A stretch of 64,000 nt of DNA from JBIICI01 sp044238935 (GTDB lineage: Bacteria > Pseudomonadota > Alphaproteobacteria > Micavibrionales > Micavibrionaceae), in assembly GCA_044238935.1 (NCBI GenBank), contig JBIICI010000008.1, forward strand, positions 25,066 through 89,065. The letters are read 5' to 3'. Each line of letters begins with the position of its first letter. Position 1 is the first letter of the stretch. Under the pieces are notes generated by a model. That model was not told the DNA's origin. It searched no databases and worked only from the letters and a program-made list of their open reading frames with translations. Below, piece after piece: positions 45,079 to 54,547 of the stretch. The translations under genes and the position numbers were made by a program.

Positions 45079-45945
45079 TTATGCTAAAGCTGGAATCTGA
45101 TTTAACTGCTCTTCCAGCTCTAAAAACGTAGGCTGCAAATCATGGGGCAGAAATTTACGACCAAATTCAACTGCAATTTGTGGCGCTGATCCTTGCAAAA
45201 ATGAAATCAAACAAACACGCATACATTTATAATACATGACCTTTGATGCACCCTTCACGCCCAACGCTGTCGCAATAGGCCCTACAAATCCATAGGCAAC
45301 GAAAACCCCTAAAAATGTTCCAACCAATGCACCCCCGATCATTTTTCCCAAAACCTCAGGCGGTTCGGAAATAGATGCCATGGTTTTAATCACCCCCAAC
45401 ACCGCCGCCACAATCCCCAACGCAGGAATCCCATCCGCCATGCCTTGCACAGCATGGGATGGGTGCATGGCGTCATGCTCAATGGTTTCAATTTCTTCAT
45501 CCATTAAATCCCCAATCACATGCGGATCTTCGTTCCCCAATGAAATAATACGCAAATAATCGCATAACATGGTTACAGTGTGATGATTGCTAGAGAATTT
45601 AGGGAAATTATTAAAGACCGCACTTTCATGTGGGTTTTCGATGTGTGACTCTAATGCAAGCCAGCCTTTTGTGCGGGCTAATTTAAATATTGAAAACAGA
45701 ACACTTAAAAGCTCAATATAATCAGCCTTGCTATGGGCTTCGGGTTTTACAAGACAGTTTAAACTGGAAAGGGTTGATTTAATCGTGTGCATTGTGTTTC
45801 CAATGATAAACGCCCCTAAAGCAGCACCCAAAATAATCACACATTCAAGGGGAAGCGCCTTGAGGATAATCCCCATTTTCCCCCCAGCTAAGACATATCC
45901 GCCAAAAACGCAGATAATAACCATCAAAATTCCAACAATTTTCAT
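45079..45945 (-). CDS. motA: Flagellar motor stator protein MotA
   Basis: A 288-residue proton channel subunit with four membrane segments: two at the N-terminus (KIVGILMVIICVFGGYVLAG; ECVIILGAALGAFIIGN) and two later (GIPALGIVAAVLGVIKTM; GGALVGTFLGVFVAYGFVGP). A large cytoplasmic loop with charged residues interacts with FliG. The pair motA-motB indicates flagellar motility or its recent ancestry. No other flagellar gene is in the window. Confidence 0.96.
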   Translation of the reverse strand: MKIVGILMVIICVFGGYVLAGGKMGIILKALPLECVIILGAALGAFIIGNTMHTIKSTLSSLNCLVKPEAHSKADYIELLSVLFSIFKLARTKGWLALESHIENPHESAVFNNFPKFSSNHHTVTMLCDYLRIISLGNEDPHVIGDLMDEEIETIEHDAMHPSHAVQGMADGIPALGIVAAVLGVIKTMASISEPPEVLGKMIGGALVGTFLGVFVAYGFVGPIATALGVKGASKVMYYKCMRVCLISFLQGSAPQIAVEFGRKFLPHDLQPTFLELEEQLNQIPALA

Positions 45946-46148
45946 TGGCGCTTATAATCCTATTTTTATAAAAATATTTAAAATAAAGGCACGAATCAAA
46001 CGAACAAAAATGGCCCAGATATATTCTTGCTTAACTATGCCTTTCATGGTTTAATTTTGAATTAACGGATAAAAACCCCCTGTTCAAAATATATGACATG
46101 CGGTATAAATTAAAATAATTTCACAAAAACACTATGTAAGAGTTAATT

Positions 46149-47435
46149 ATGCATGATATTCGCGCCATTCGACAAAATTCAGATGTCTATGATCAAAATT
46201 GGTCAAGACGAGGTTTAACAGGTCAAACAGAATCCATTTTAAAAATGGATAGCGACTGGCGGAATACGGAAACGCAGCTGCAAGATATTTTGAATAAACG
46301 CAATACATTATCCAAACAAATTGGGGATATTAAAAAAGCCGGCGGCGATGTGCAATCCATTATGGATGAAGTTGCCACCCTGAAAGATCAAATGGTTTTG
46401 TTGGAAGATCAAAGCCGTCAAAAACGGGAGGCTTTGGATGCTCTTCTTTCATCTCTGCCCAATTTATTGGCGGATACTGTACCAGATGGCAGTGATGAAA
46501 CGCAAAATATCGTTTTACGAACATGGGCGCCAAATGCAAATCCATTAAAGACTCTTGAGCAAGATCATGTCGATATTGGTGTTGCCCTTGGTATGATTGA
46601 TTTTGAAACGGCGGTCAAAATGTCAGGCTCTCGTTTTGTCGTTTTATCAGGTGCGATTGCGCGTTTGGAACGTGCTTTGGGGCAATTTATGTTAGACCAT
46701 CAAATCAATGAATATGGCTATACGGAAATATCCCCTCCTCTTATGGTGCGTGATCAGGCTTTGTTTGGCACAGGGCAGCTGCCGAAATTTGGCGAAGATT
46801 TATTCCGTATGCCTGACACAGGACATTGGTTGATCCCAACTGCCGAAGTTGTTTTGACGAATTTGGTCGCAGATCAGATTTTGGATGCGGCGGATTTACC
46901 CTTACGATTTACCGCTCAAACACCCTGTTTCCGATCAGAGGCAGGATCAGCAGGGCGCGATACGCGCGGCATGATCCGTCTTCATCAATTTTTAAAGGTT
47001 GAGATGGTCTCCATCACCACCCCCGAACAAGCCGAAGCAGAGCATGAACGCATGACCGAATCCGCCGAATCTTTGCTTAAAAAATTGAAACTCCCTTTCC
47101 GTACCGTAGCACTTTGTTCAGGGGATACGGGCTTTGGATCAATGCTGACTTATGATTTAGAAGTTTGGGTACCTGCACAAAAAACATATCGTGAAATTTC
47201 AAGCTGTTCCACTTTTGGTGATTTCCAAGCTCGTCGCATGAATACACGTTTCCGTCATAAGGGGGATAAAGAAACAAATTTTGTCTATACCCTCAATGGT
47301 TCAGGTCTCCCCGTTGGGCGGACATTGGTTGCGGTGATTGAAAATTATTATGATCCAGCCACAAAATCCATTATCATTCCTGATATTTTAAAGCCTTATA
47401 TGGGTGGATTAACACAAATTCAAGCTGTGGCGTAA
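46149..47435 (+). CDS. serS: Seryl-tRNA synthetase
   Basis: A 428-residue class II aminoacyl-tRNA synthetase charging tRNA-Ser (and tRNA-Sec). The N-terminal coiled-coil arm (about residues 30-100) is present, with LNKRNTLSKQIGDIKKAGGD. Class II motifs: TEISPPLMVRDQALFGTGQL, FRSEAGSAGRDTRGMIRLHQF (motif 2 region) and NGSGLPVGRTLVAVIENY (motif 3). Length is normal. pcm follows 4 bases later and nlpD after that, the common alphaproteobacterial serS-(surE)-pcm-nlpD block; surE is absent here. Confidence 0.97.
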   Translation: MHDIRAIRQNSDVYDQNWSRRGLTGQTESILKMDSDWRNTETQLQDILNKRNTLSKQIGDIKKAGGDVQSIMDEVATLKDQMVLLEDQSRQKREALDALLSSLPNLLADTVPDGSDETQNIVLRTWAPNANPLKTLEQDHVDIGVALGMIDFETAVKMSGSRFVVLSGAIARLERALGQFMLDHQINEYGYTEISPPLMVRDQALFGTGQLPKFGEDLFRMPDTGHWLIPTAEVVLTNLVADQILDAADLPLRFTAQTPCFRSEAGSAGRDTRGMIRLHQFLKVEMVSITTPEQAEAEHERMTESAESLLKKLKLPFRTVALCSGDTGFGSMLTYDLEVWVPAQKTYREISSCSTFGDFQARRMNTRFRHKGDKETNFVYTLNGSGLPVGRTLVAVIENYYDPATKSIIIPDILKPYMGGLTQIQAVA

Positions 47436-47439
47436 CTTT

Positions 47440-48132
47440 ATGGCATTTCCTGATCTTATTGAAAGCCTGAAGATCAAAAAAATCCGTCTTGTGATGGCAT
47501 TGCGGCAACAAGGCATAACGGACACATCTGTTTTAAGTGCGATTGAGCGCGTGCCGCGTGAACAATTTGTGCCGCCCTCTTTTGCTGATCAGGCGTATGA
47601 AGATATTGCCTTGCCTATTGGACGTGGGCAAACCATTTCTCAGCCCTTTATCGTTGCCTATATGACCCAAGCCTTACAGCTGAATGATCGCCAAAAGGTG
47701 CTGGAGGTCGGCACGGGATCAGGCTATCAAACTGCGATTTTAGCACAATTAGCCCGACGCGTTTACACGATTGAGCGGCATAAACCTTTATTCCAAGAGG
47801 CGCAGCGCCAATTTGATGATCTGGCATTACGCAATATTACAGCGATTGTTGGTGATGGCATGCAAGGCTGGCCATTGCAAGCCCCCTTTGATCGCATTAT
47901 TGTAACCGCAGGGGCTTTTGATGAGCCTCCGCGTCAATTATTAGATCAGCTGGCAATCCAAGGGCGCATGATTATCCCTGTTGGACATCCTGCCACGGGG
48001 CAGTTTTTATGCCTATTCCGCCGTGAATCTGATGAGGTTGTTTCCATGCAGCGCTTGGTTGAAACACGTTTTGTGCCTTTATTACCCAATATCGCAAAAG
48101 ATGAAGAAGGACGCCATGAACATGCCGCTTAA
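47440..48132 (+). CDS. pcm: Protein-L-isoaspartate O-methyltransferase
   Basis: A 230-residue SAM-dependent enzyme that repairs isoaspartate in damaged proteins. Motifs: RVPREQFVPPSF and ALPIGRGQTISQPFIVAYMT (PCMT signature region), motif I VLEVGTGSGYQTAIL and the later GDGMQGWP. It is 4 bases after serS and about 10 bases before the nlpD-like gene, so all three are likely cotranscribed. Confidence 0.96.
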   Translation: MAFPDLIESLKIKKIRLVMALRQQGITDTSVLSAIERVPREQFVPPSFADQAYEDIALPIGRGQTISQPFIVAYMTQALQLNDRQKVLEVGTGSGYQTAILAQLARRVYTIERHKPLFQEAQRQFDDLALRNITAIVGDGMQGWPLQAPFDRIIVTAGAFDEPPRQLLDQLAIQGRMIIPVGHPATGQFLCLFRRESDEVVSMQRLVETRFVPLLPNIAKDEEGRHEHAA

Positions 48133-48142
48133 GGTTAAAAAT

Positions 48143-49228
48143 ATGCGATCAATCCTTATATGCTGCCTGTATTTTGCGCTTGCTTTGCCCTTAACCGCCT
48201 GTGTTTACGAAGAAGATGATAATGAATTTTTTGCGCCCTATGATCAATTTGGATTAGGTCAAGGCGCCCATTCTGTCGGCGTTCATGTTGTTGCGGATGG
48301 GGATAATGTTGATGATCTTGCCACGCGTTATCAAATTTCTAAAGAGGCATTAATTATTTTGAATCACCTAAAGCCCCCCTATTTTTTGGAAGAAGGACAG
48401 CGTTTGATTCTGCCGCCGCCCACACAATATCGCGCCCGTGAGGGGGACACGATTGAGGATGTCGCGCGATTATTTGACTTGCCTGCGGTTGCCTTGGCGC
48501 AAATGAATGGCTTTGAAATGCCCTTAACATTGACAGCAGGGCAAATTATTGAAATTCCATCTTATCCATTTTTTGCACATGAAACGGCAAAAATCACGCC
48601 AAAACGCCCCCTTAAAAAAGACGTACAGAAAGACGTACAGGTTGCAACCATAACGCCTCCTCCAGCCAAAAATATCATTACCCCCCCCTTACCCAGCGTA
48701 ACTGTAAAGCCAATTCCAGCACCTAAAAAACTTCCTTCTGAACCTAAAAATCACAGCGTTGCACACAAAACCCCCACAGCAGAGACTATAGAAAAGCCGT
48801 CTTCGGTTGCCCTTGTTACCACGCCTGCAACGCATATAAAAATGCCCCCACTGCGCAGCCCCTTTATTTGGCCTGTAAATGGAAAAACATTGTTAAAATA
48901 CGGCAATCAACCCAGTGGATTATTTAACGAAGGCATCAATATTGCCGCCGCCGCAGGTACGCCCGTACATGCCGCAGCAGATGGTCGCGTTGTGTATGCT
49001 GGCAATGGGATTAAAGGTTATGGCAATCTTATCCTGATTAAGCATAAAGGGGGTTGGGTGACAACCTATGCGCATTTACAAGATATACGCGTCACAGAAA
49101 AAACCAACGTCACCGCAAAGCAATTGATTGGAACAATCGGTGATTCAGGCGATGTCAAAGAACCGCAATTGCATTTCGAGATTCGTAAAGGCACAAAAGC
49201 CATTAATCCCGTCGGAGGAAAATCATGA
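48143..49228 (+). CDS. nlpD: NlpD-like lipoprotein with LysM and degenerate LytM (M23) domain
   Basis: A 361-residue outer-envelope lipoprotein. The start at ATG 48143, preceded by AAGG, gives a lipobox LPLTAC. Two LysM-like segments (about residues 40-90 and 95-140: HVVADGDNVDDLATRY, YRAREGDTIEDVARLF) bind peptidoglycan. A Pro/Lys-rich linker leads to a C-terminal M23 domain in which zinc-binding residues are replaced: NEGINIAA instead of H..GxDI and QLHFEIRKG instead of HLHF. It is thus probably inactive as an enzyme and acts as an amidase activator. Located after serS-pcm; ftsEX is elsewhere in this window. Confidence 0.9.
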   Translation: MRSILICCLYFALALPLTACVYEEDDNEFFAPYDQFGLGQGAHSVGVHVVADGDNVDDLATRYQISKEALIILNHLKPPYFLEEGQRLILPPPTQYRAREGDTIEDVARLFDLPAVALAQMNGFEMPLTLTAGQIIEIPSYPFFAHETAKITPKRPLKKDVQKDVQVATITPPPAKNIITPPLPSVTVKPIPAPKKLPSEPKNHSVAHKTPTAETIEKPSSVALVTTPATHIKMPPLRSPFIWPVNGKTLLKYGNQPSGLFNEGINIAAAAGTPVHAAADGRVVYAGNGIKGYGNLILIKHKGGWVTTYAHLQDIRVTEKTNVTAKQLIGTIGDSGDVKEPQLHFEIRKGTKAINPVGGKS

Positions 49229-49446
49229 AAAATGCATCCAAACGAAGTCAACTCGCCATAGCCGCCCATTTTAAAACAGGTGCAGGGTCACACCGTGATC
49301 GCCACAATATGCCGCGTATTCAAAGGCATGAACACAATGAAATCCAAGATGGATTGGATGAATGGACAGAATCAAAGAAAATAGAGGATTACAATAAAGA
49401 TAATAATTCGGGGACAATCTCAAACAAATCACCAACAATGCCATAA
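49225..49446 (+). CDS. Small basic protein coupled to nlpD
   Basis: A 73-residue frame whose ATG overlaps the nlpD stop (ATGA). It starts MKNASKRSQLAIAAHFKTGA, followed by RDRHNMPRIQRH, a His/Arg-rich composition seen in small alphaproteobacterial proteins near nlpD. Its last 58 bases overlap the 3' end of etfA on the opposite strand. The coupling supports expression, but no function or clear domain is seen. Confidence 0.45.
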   Translation: MKNASKRSQLAIAAHFKTGAGSHRDRHNMPRIQRHEHNEIQDGLDEWTESKKIEDYNKDNNSGTISNKSPTMP

Positions 49447-50333
49447 TCTGAAACCTTGAAAATAGGGGCATCAGGGTCTTTGTTAATCGCCACAATGATT
49501 TTTGAATCTTTCATCCCTGCAATATGCTGAATGGCGCCTGAAATACCAATGGCAATGTATAATTTGGGGGCAATAATTTTGCCTGTTTGACCAACTTGGT
49601 AATCATTGGGGGCGTATCCTGCATCCACCGCGGCACGACTGGCGCCGATGGCTGCATTGAGCTTTTCTGCCAAGGGAATAAGGATATTATTAAATTGTTC
49701 AGCACTTCCCAAAGCGCGACCACCAGAAATAACAATTTCTGCATTTTGTAAATCAGGGCGATCTGTTTTTACAATTTCACTGTTCATAAAACGGCTTAAG
49801 TGATAATCGGTGATGGGTTGTATTTCGATTATTTTTGCCTGTCCTCCTGTTATGGAACAGGGCTCAAATGCTGTTGGGCGAATGGAAATTAAACGCTTTG
49901 TTTCCATTAATTGAACAGTGGCAAAGGCATTGCCAGCATAAATAGGGCGAACATAGACATCATCCCCTAAAATCTGCGTGACATCAGATAGAGGCTGTAT
50001 ATCCAATATTCCTGCCACACGCGGCAATATATTTTTACCGAAAAAAGACGCCGCCGTTAAAATATAATCATATTGATCCGCCAAAGACACAACCAAAGAG
50101 GCCATATTTTCAGCCAAAATATGGGTGTACGATTCGTCACTGCTCACCAGCACCTGATTGATTTTATCATAGGCTGCAATTTCTGTTGCAATATGACGCG
50201 CAACGCCATGATCACCACAAACCAAAATATCAATATGGGCGTTGTGAATATAGCCTGCCGCCCCTATGACTGGGGCAAGGTTTGGATTAGGATTTTTACC
50301 ATCATGTTCTGCGATAATGAGAATTTTATTCAT
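49389..50333 (-). CDS. etfA: Electron transfer flavoprotein alpha subunit
   Basis: A 314-residue FAD-binding subunit of ETF, which passes electrons from acyl-CoA and other dehydrogenases to the respiratory chain. The C-terminal FAD domain has ISGGRALGSAEQFNNIL, GASRAAVDAGYAPND, QVGQTGKIIAPKLYIAIGIS and AINKDPDAPIF. ATG 50333 is chosen as start (MNKILIIAEHDG); TTG or other codons upstream add two residues. It is 11 bases downstream of etfB. Confidence 0.96.
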   Translation of the reverse strand: MNKILIIAEHDGKNPNPNLAPVIGAAGYIHNAHIDILVCGDHGVARHIATEIAAYDKINQVLVSSDESYTHILAENMASLVVSLADQYDYILTAASFFGKNILPRVAGILDIQPLSDVTQILGDDVYVRPIYAGNAFATVQLMETKRLISIRPTAFEPCSITGGQAKIIEIQPITDYHLSRFMNSEIVKTDRPDLQNAEIVISGGRALGSAEQFNNILIPLAEKLNAAIGASRAAVDAGYAPNDYQVGQTGKIIAPKLYIAIGISGAIQHIAGMKDSKIIVAINKDPDAPIFKVSDYGIVGDLFEIVPELLSLL

Positions 50334-50344
50334 AAGCAAACACC

Positions 50345-51100
50345 TTATAAAATTTTTGCGTTATTTTTAAGCACATCCACCAAGGCAGCTGCATTTTCTA
50401 ATTTTACGCCCTCTTTGCGTTTGGGGGGCTCAGATATTTTAATCGTTTTAAATCCTTGATTATTATCCAAAGACAGATCAGAGAGCGTCATAATTTTTAA
50501 CGGTTTTTGCTTTGCCTTCATAATATTGGGTAAGGACGCATAGCGCGGTTCATTTAACCGCAAATCCACAGTAATAATTGCAGGCAATGTCAAAGAGAGC
50601 GTTTCCAATCCGCCATCAATTTCACGCGTGACAAGAACATTTTTTTTATCCTGATCCACATCAATATGGGATGCAAACGTGGCCTGAGGCCATCCTAATT
50701 TCCCTGCCAGCATTTGACCTGTTTGATTATTTTCCCCATCAATGGATTGTTTTCCCATGATCACCATATCAATATTTTCAGCCAAAAGGATTTTATGCAA
50801 AGCGCGTGCGACCGTCAATGTCTGCACCTCACCCTCTTCTTGGATTAAAATGCCTCTATCCGCGCCCATTGCCAGTGCTGTGCGAATGGTTTCTTGGCAT
50901 TTTGCCTCCCCAATTGATACAATGATAATGTCTGTTGCGATGCCTTTTTCTTTTAAACGCACCGCCTCCTCCACCGCAATTTCACAAAATGGATTCAACG
51001 ACATTTTCACATTATTGGTTTCCACACCCGTTTCATCGGACTTAACCCGAATAGTAACATAGGCATCAATAACACGTTTGACAGGCACTAAAATCTTCAT
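50345..51100 (-). CDS. etfB: Electron transfer flavoprotein beta subunit
   Basis: A 251-residue partner of EtfA that holds AMP. The start MKILVPVKRVIDAYVTIRV is typical, followed by MSLNPFCEIAVEEAVRLKE, ALAMGADRGILI and the recognition-loop region GLETLSLTLPAIITVDLRLN, which binds dehydrogenase partners. It is the first gene of the etfBA pair. ETF:ubiquinone oxidoreductase is not in the window. Confidence 0.96.
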   Translation of the reverse strand: MKILVPVKRVIDAYVTIRVKSDETGVETNNVKMSLNPFCEIAVEEAVRLKEKGIATDIIIVSIGEAKCQETIRTALAMGADRGILIQEEGEVQTLTVARALHKILLAENIDMVIMGKQSIDGENNQTGQMLAGKLGWPQATFASHIDVDQDKKNVLVTREIDGGLETLSLTLPAIITVDLRLNEPRYASLPNIMKAKQKPLKIMTLSDLSLDNNQGFKTIKISEPPKRKEGVKLENAAALVDVLKNNAKIL

Positions 51101-51264
51101 TGTTGTTTTCCCTCGACAGACATCTTATTCAATTGAGTATAACATAGTTTTTATTCTATGTTCATTTTGCATCGCAATAATCATATATATTTTAATAAAA
51201 AAATAACCACAAAGGAATACACTGAAACATAACGGATTTTATTTTTGAGGAGGGTTTATCACCC

Positions 51265-51735
51265 ATGTTTAGCAAATATTTTGAGGCCATTCAACTGGTT
51301 GAACGCTTACACCGTCATTTTTTAGAAGTGCTAAAGGTTGAATTAGACAAACACCATCTGGAAGACATAAACAATATCCAAGGACTGATTTTATATAATA
51401 TTGGCACAGATAATTTGACGATTGGGGAATTAACCGTTCGGGGTTATTATTTGGGGTCAAATGTTTCTTATAATATCAAAAAAATGGTTGAACATGATTA
51501 TTTAATCCAAGAACAGTCGGTTCATGACAAACGATCTGTCCGCGTTCGCCTTTCTGAAAAAGGGTTAAAAATACGGAATTTAATTGATGCCATGATTACA
51601 CGCCATGAAAAAACCCTTGATGGGCGCGGCATGAACGAAGAATCCTTTAAAAACCTCAATGAATCCCTTAAAAAACTTGAAAAGTTCTGGGCTGGTGAGA
51701 TTTCTTTAAATACGATGCCTAATTTATATTCATAA
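51265..51735 (+). CDS. ldtR: MarR-family regulator, LdtR-like
   Basis: A 156-residue winged-helix DNA-binding protein. The segment VRGYYLGSNVSYNIKKMVEH matches the recognition-helix region of LdtR-type MarR proteins of alphaproteobacteria, which regulate L,D-transpeptidase and cell-wall stress genes. RSVRVRLSEKGLKIR forms the wing. AGGAGG at 51248-51253 precedes the ATG by 11 bases. No L,D-transpeptidase is adjacent; instead a PAS-EAL protein follows. The symbol is tentative. Confidence 0.8.
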   Translation: MFSKYFEAIQLVERLHRHFLEVLKVELDKHHLEDINNIQGLILYNIGTDNLTIGELTVRGYYLGSNVSYNIKKMVEHDYLIQEQSVHDKRSVRVRLSEKGLKIRNLIDAMITRHEKTLDGRGMNEESFKNLNESLKKLEKFWAGEISLNTMPNLYS

Positions 51736-51782
51736 AATAGGCATACCATACATTTTTAGGAAGAAAAGAATCTATTAAAACC

Positions 51783-53483
51783 ATGACAGCGCCGTCTGAA
51801 AAAATCCGTATTCAAAGAGATCAGTTTTTAGGGTTTTCCTTTGCCTGCGCGGATGCTTTTTTAGAAGTCCATCCCCAAACACATATAATTGAATCCGCCT
51901 TTGGAAACACAAAAGCGTTTTTTGGTATTAATGAAAAGCAATTAATTGGACAAAATCTACAGTCTTTTTTTGGCTCTCACGCACTTTTAACCTATGAAAA
52001 ATCTATAAAATCCTTAAAGTCTGGAACGCGATCAGGGGCATTTACATTGGCCATCCATAAAAAAGATCAAAAAAAAGAAGACCTCAAAACCCCCCTTTCA
52101 ATCTTAAACTTAATCAGCTTGCCTGCCGCCACCGAAGGGACAGATTACCCATTACGATTTTATATCAGCTTAAAAATCGGAACATTAAAAGAAATTACAG
52201 ACATTCAGTATATTGAAAAAGCCAATGCAAGCAAAAGTGTGTTGTCAAAAGATAATTTCTTGATGAATGCCTTGGATTTAATGGACGTTTCACGCGGCCT
52301 AAACCAAGATTTAAACATTCATTTTATTGAATTTTCTGCACTGAAAAACGAAGAAAAAGACTCACAGCTTGTACGGTTAAAACAAACATTGACGCAATGC
52401 CTCCTTCAAAATAGCGCCGATGGCTATTGTCTTTTTGAATTTGAACCCTCACGCTTTGCGATTATTTCAGAAAAATCGGTAAGCAATGACGTTTTAAAAA
52501 CATCAATATGGGGCTATATTTCCATTTTTTGTACCAACGAAAATATTGATATAAAAACATTTAATAAAGACAGTTTAAAAATCCACACCTTAACAACGTT
52601 ACTCAGCCGTATGGATGATCATGAAAATCTGAAATGCATGATCTATGCTCTATCTCTTTATAATTTCAATAAAACATTGGGGGCAACACAAAGCTTAAAA
52701 GAAATTCCCTCTTATTATCTATCAATAAACAATGAAAAACAAAAAACATTACAAGCCGCCACAAAAAGCTTGGATTTTGATTTAAACTTTCATCCAATTA
52801 TTGAGTTCACAAATACGCCCTCTATCTTATATTATGAAGTCTTATTTAGGCTGCAAAACGCAGGATTTACTAGAGAATGGCTCGCCCTTGCGGAGGATAT
52901 AGATTTTTCAAAAGAATTGGATATTGCCATTTTTGAACGCACATTGAACCACATGCAATATAAAAACCAGAGCAGCAAAGCGAAGTTTGGGATCAATTTA
53001 ACGCTTAACTCTTTTTTAGATCAAAGTTTTCGAAACTTCATTTTAAAGCGCCTGACAAAATCACCGGATATGGCACAACGATTGGTCATTGAAATCAATA
53101 GCCTGTCCGGTTGGAAGAAAATGATTGATCATGCTGCCTTTTTTAATCAAATCAGGGATTTAGGCGTGCAAATTTGTTTGGATGATTTTTTATTAGACCA
53201 AGGATACGCAGAAATATTACAAAAAATAAAAATTAACTATATAAAAATCAATGAAAAAGAAACACAGCATATTGCCTATTCTGAATCAGATCGTATAGAA
53301 ATCGCACAATTAATATCCGTATGTCATGATCTGAACATCCAAGTCATTGCAGAAAAAATTGAAGAATCCAGTCAATTAAAACAGTTGAAATTCTTAAAAA
53401 TTTCTTTGGCGCAAGGATTTATTTTTGCCCTTCCTTCTGCAAACTTAATCAATATCACTGAAATTAACAAATTTTCTTTATAA
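51783..53483 (+). CDS. PAS-EAL protein with divergent EAL signature
   Basis: A 566-residue cytoplasmic protein. The first ~130 residues look like a PAS domain (FFGINEKQLIGQNLQSFFGS). The middle is unfamiliar and may be a decayed GGDEF. The C-terminal ~250 residues form an EAL-like domain with changes: the EAL motif reads YEVLFR, the loop-6 region reads LDDFLLDQGY instead of DDFGTG, and the last motif AEKIEE replaces AEGVE. The acidic residues and IKIN lysine are kept. It may degrade or only bind c-di-GMP. It lies 47 bases after the MarR gene and probably shares its transcript. Confidence 0.82.
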   Translation: MTAPSEKIRIQRDQFLGFSFACADAFLEVHPQTHIIESAFGNTKAFFGINEKQLIGQNLQSFFGSHALLTYEKSIKSLKSGTRSGAFTLAIHKKDQKKEDLKTPLSILNLISLPAATEGTDYPLRFYISLKIGTLKEITDIQYIEKANASKSVLSKDNFLMNALDLMDVSRGLNQDLNIHFIEFSALKNEEKDSQLVRLKQTLTQCLLQNSADGYCLFEFEPSRFAIISEKSVSNDVLKTSIWGYISIFCTNENIDIKTFNKDSLKIHTLTTLLSRMDDHENLKCMIYALSLYNFNKTLGATQSLKEIPSYYLSINNEKQKTLQAATKSLDFDLNFHPIIEFTNTPSILYYEVLFRLQNAGFTREWLALAEDIDFSKELDIAIFERTLNHMQYKNQSSKAKFGINLTLNSFLDQSFRNFILKRLTKSPDMAQRLVIEINSLSGWKKMIDHAAFFNQIRDLGVQICLDDFLLDQGYAEILQKIKINYIKINEKETQHIAYSESDRIEIAQLISVCHDLNIQVIAEKIEESSQLKQLKFLKISLAQGFIFALPSANLINITEINKFSL

Positions 53484-53497
53484 ATGAAATTATAATT

Positions 53498-54361
53498 ATG
53501 CCCATAACATCACGCTGTTTTTTATTTCCGTTACATGGCAAAGATTATAAAATCACCTATTATCAATGGGGTGCAATTGATGCTGATCCTGTGATTGGCG
53601 TGCATGGATTATTGTTAAATGGCCGCGATTTTGATTTTATCGGACAAGATATTGCAGAACACGGCAAACAAATCCTTGCCATTGACCTTCCGGGGCGCGG
53701 CTTAAGTGATGCCTTAGAAAACCCTGATGATTATTCCTTTGATGTTTATTACAGTGCAATATTGGCAATGTTAGATCATGCAAATCTTAGAAATCGTTCC
53801 TGTGATTGGATTGGCACATCCTTGGGCGGTTTATTGGCAATGGGCATGATGGGCAGAAATCTAATTGCTATCGATAAATTAGTGTTAAATGATATTGGCT
53901 ATACCGCCCCGAAAGAAGCGTTAGATTTCATTGCCTATTACGCCCAAACCCCCAAAATCTTTCAAACCTATGCAGAAGGGCGACAATTTATTCAGCAAAT
54001 GCGCGAGCCTAATTTTGGGAGACTTGATGCAGATCATTGGGATCACATTGCCAAACATACGCTTCGTCAAAAAAATGATCAATGGGTTTATCATTACGAC
54101 CCTGCAATTGGTCAACAATTTGCAAAAGAACCCTTGGGAAAAGATGATTTAAAACAGGCATGGCAAAAGCATGTGACCTGCCCTACACTCTTAATTCACG
54201 GCGAAAAATCACAGATTTTAACAAATGACATTATTGATGACATGGATCAATCCCGTACAGCACCCCATTTTATTGTTCATAAAATCCCTGAATGTGGACA
54301 TGTCCCCCCTCTCATGAATAAAAATCAACGCGATCTTGTCACAAATTTTCTTTTCTCTTGA
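53498..54361 (+). CDS. Alpha/beta hydrolase
   Basis: A 287-residue alpha/beta-hydrolase-fold protein. Visible are the oxyanion loop GVHGLLLNGRDFDFIG, DLPGRGLSD, the nucleophile elbow WIGTSLGGLLAM (Ser), an acid region LIHGEKSQIL and the histidine in PECGHVPPLM. The pattern resembles esterases or haloalkane/epoxide-hydrolase relatives; the substrate is not evident. It starts 14 bases after the EAL gene. Confidence 0.9.
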   Translation: MPITSRCFLFPLHGKDYKITYYQWGAIDADPVIGVHGLLLNGRDFDFIGQDIAEHGKQILAIDLPGRGLSDALENPDDYSFDVYYSAILAMLDHANLRNRSCDWIGTSLGGLLAMGMMGRNLIAIDKLVLNDIGYTAPKEALDFIAYYAQTPKIFQTYAEGRQFIQQMREPNFGRLDADHWDHIAKHTLRQKNDQWVYHYDPAIGQQFAKEPLGKDDLKQAWQKHVTCPTLLIHGEKSQILTNDIIDDMDQSRTAPHFIVHKIPECGHVPPLMNKNQRDLVTNFLFS

Positions 54362-54429
54362 ACTGATATATAGAATCAGTTAAAAGGTAACGATATTTTG
54401 AAGCCTAATTCAAAACACCCCCTTAATAA

Positions 54430-54505
<76 letters not shown>

Positions 54506-54547
54506 TTTTTATAATTCTCCTTTTTTCTTGGTTTAAGGATTCTCGGT

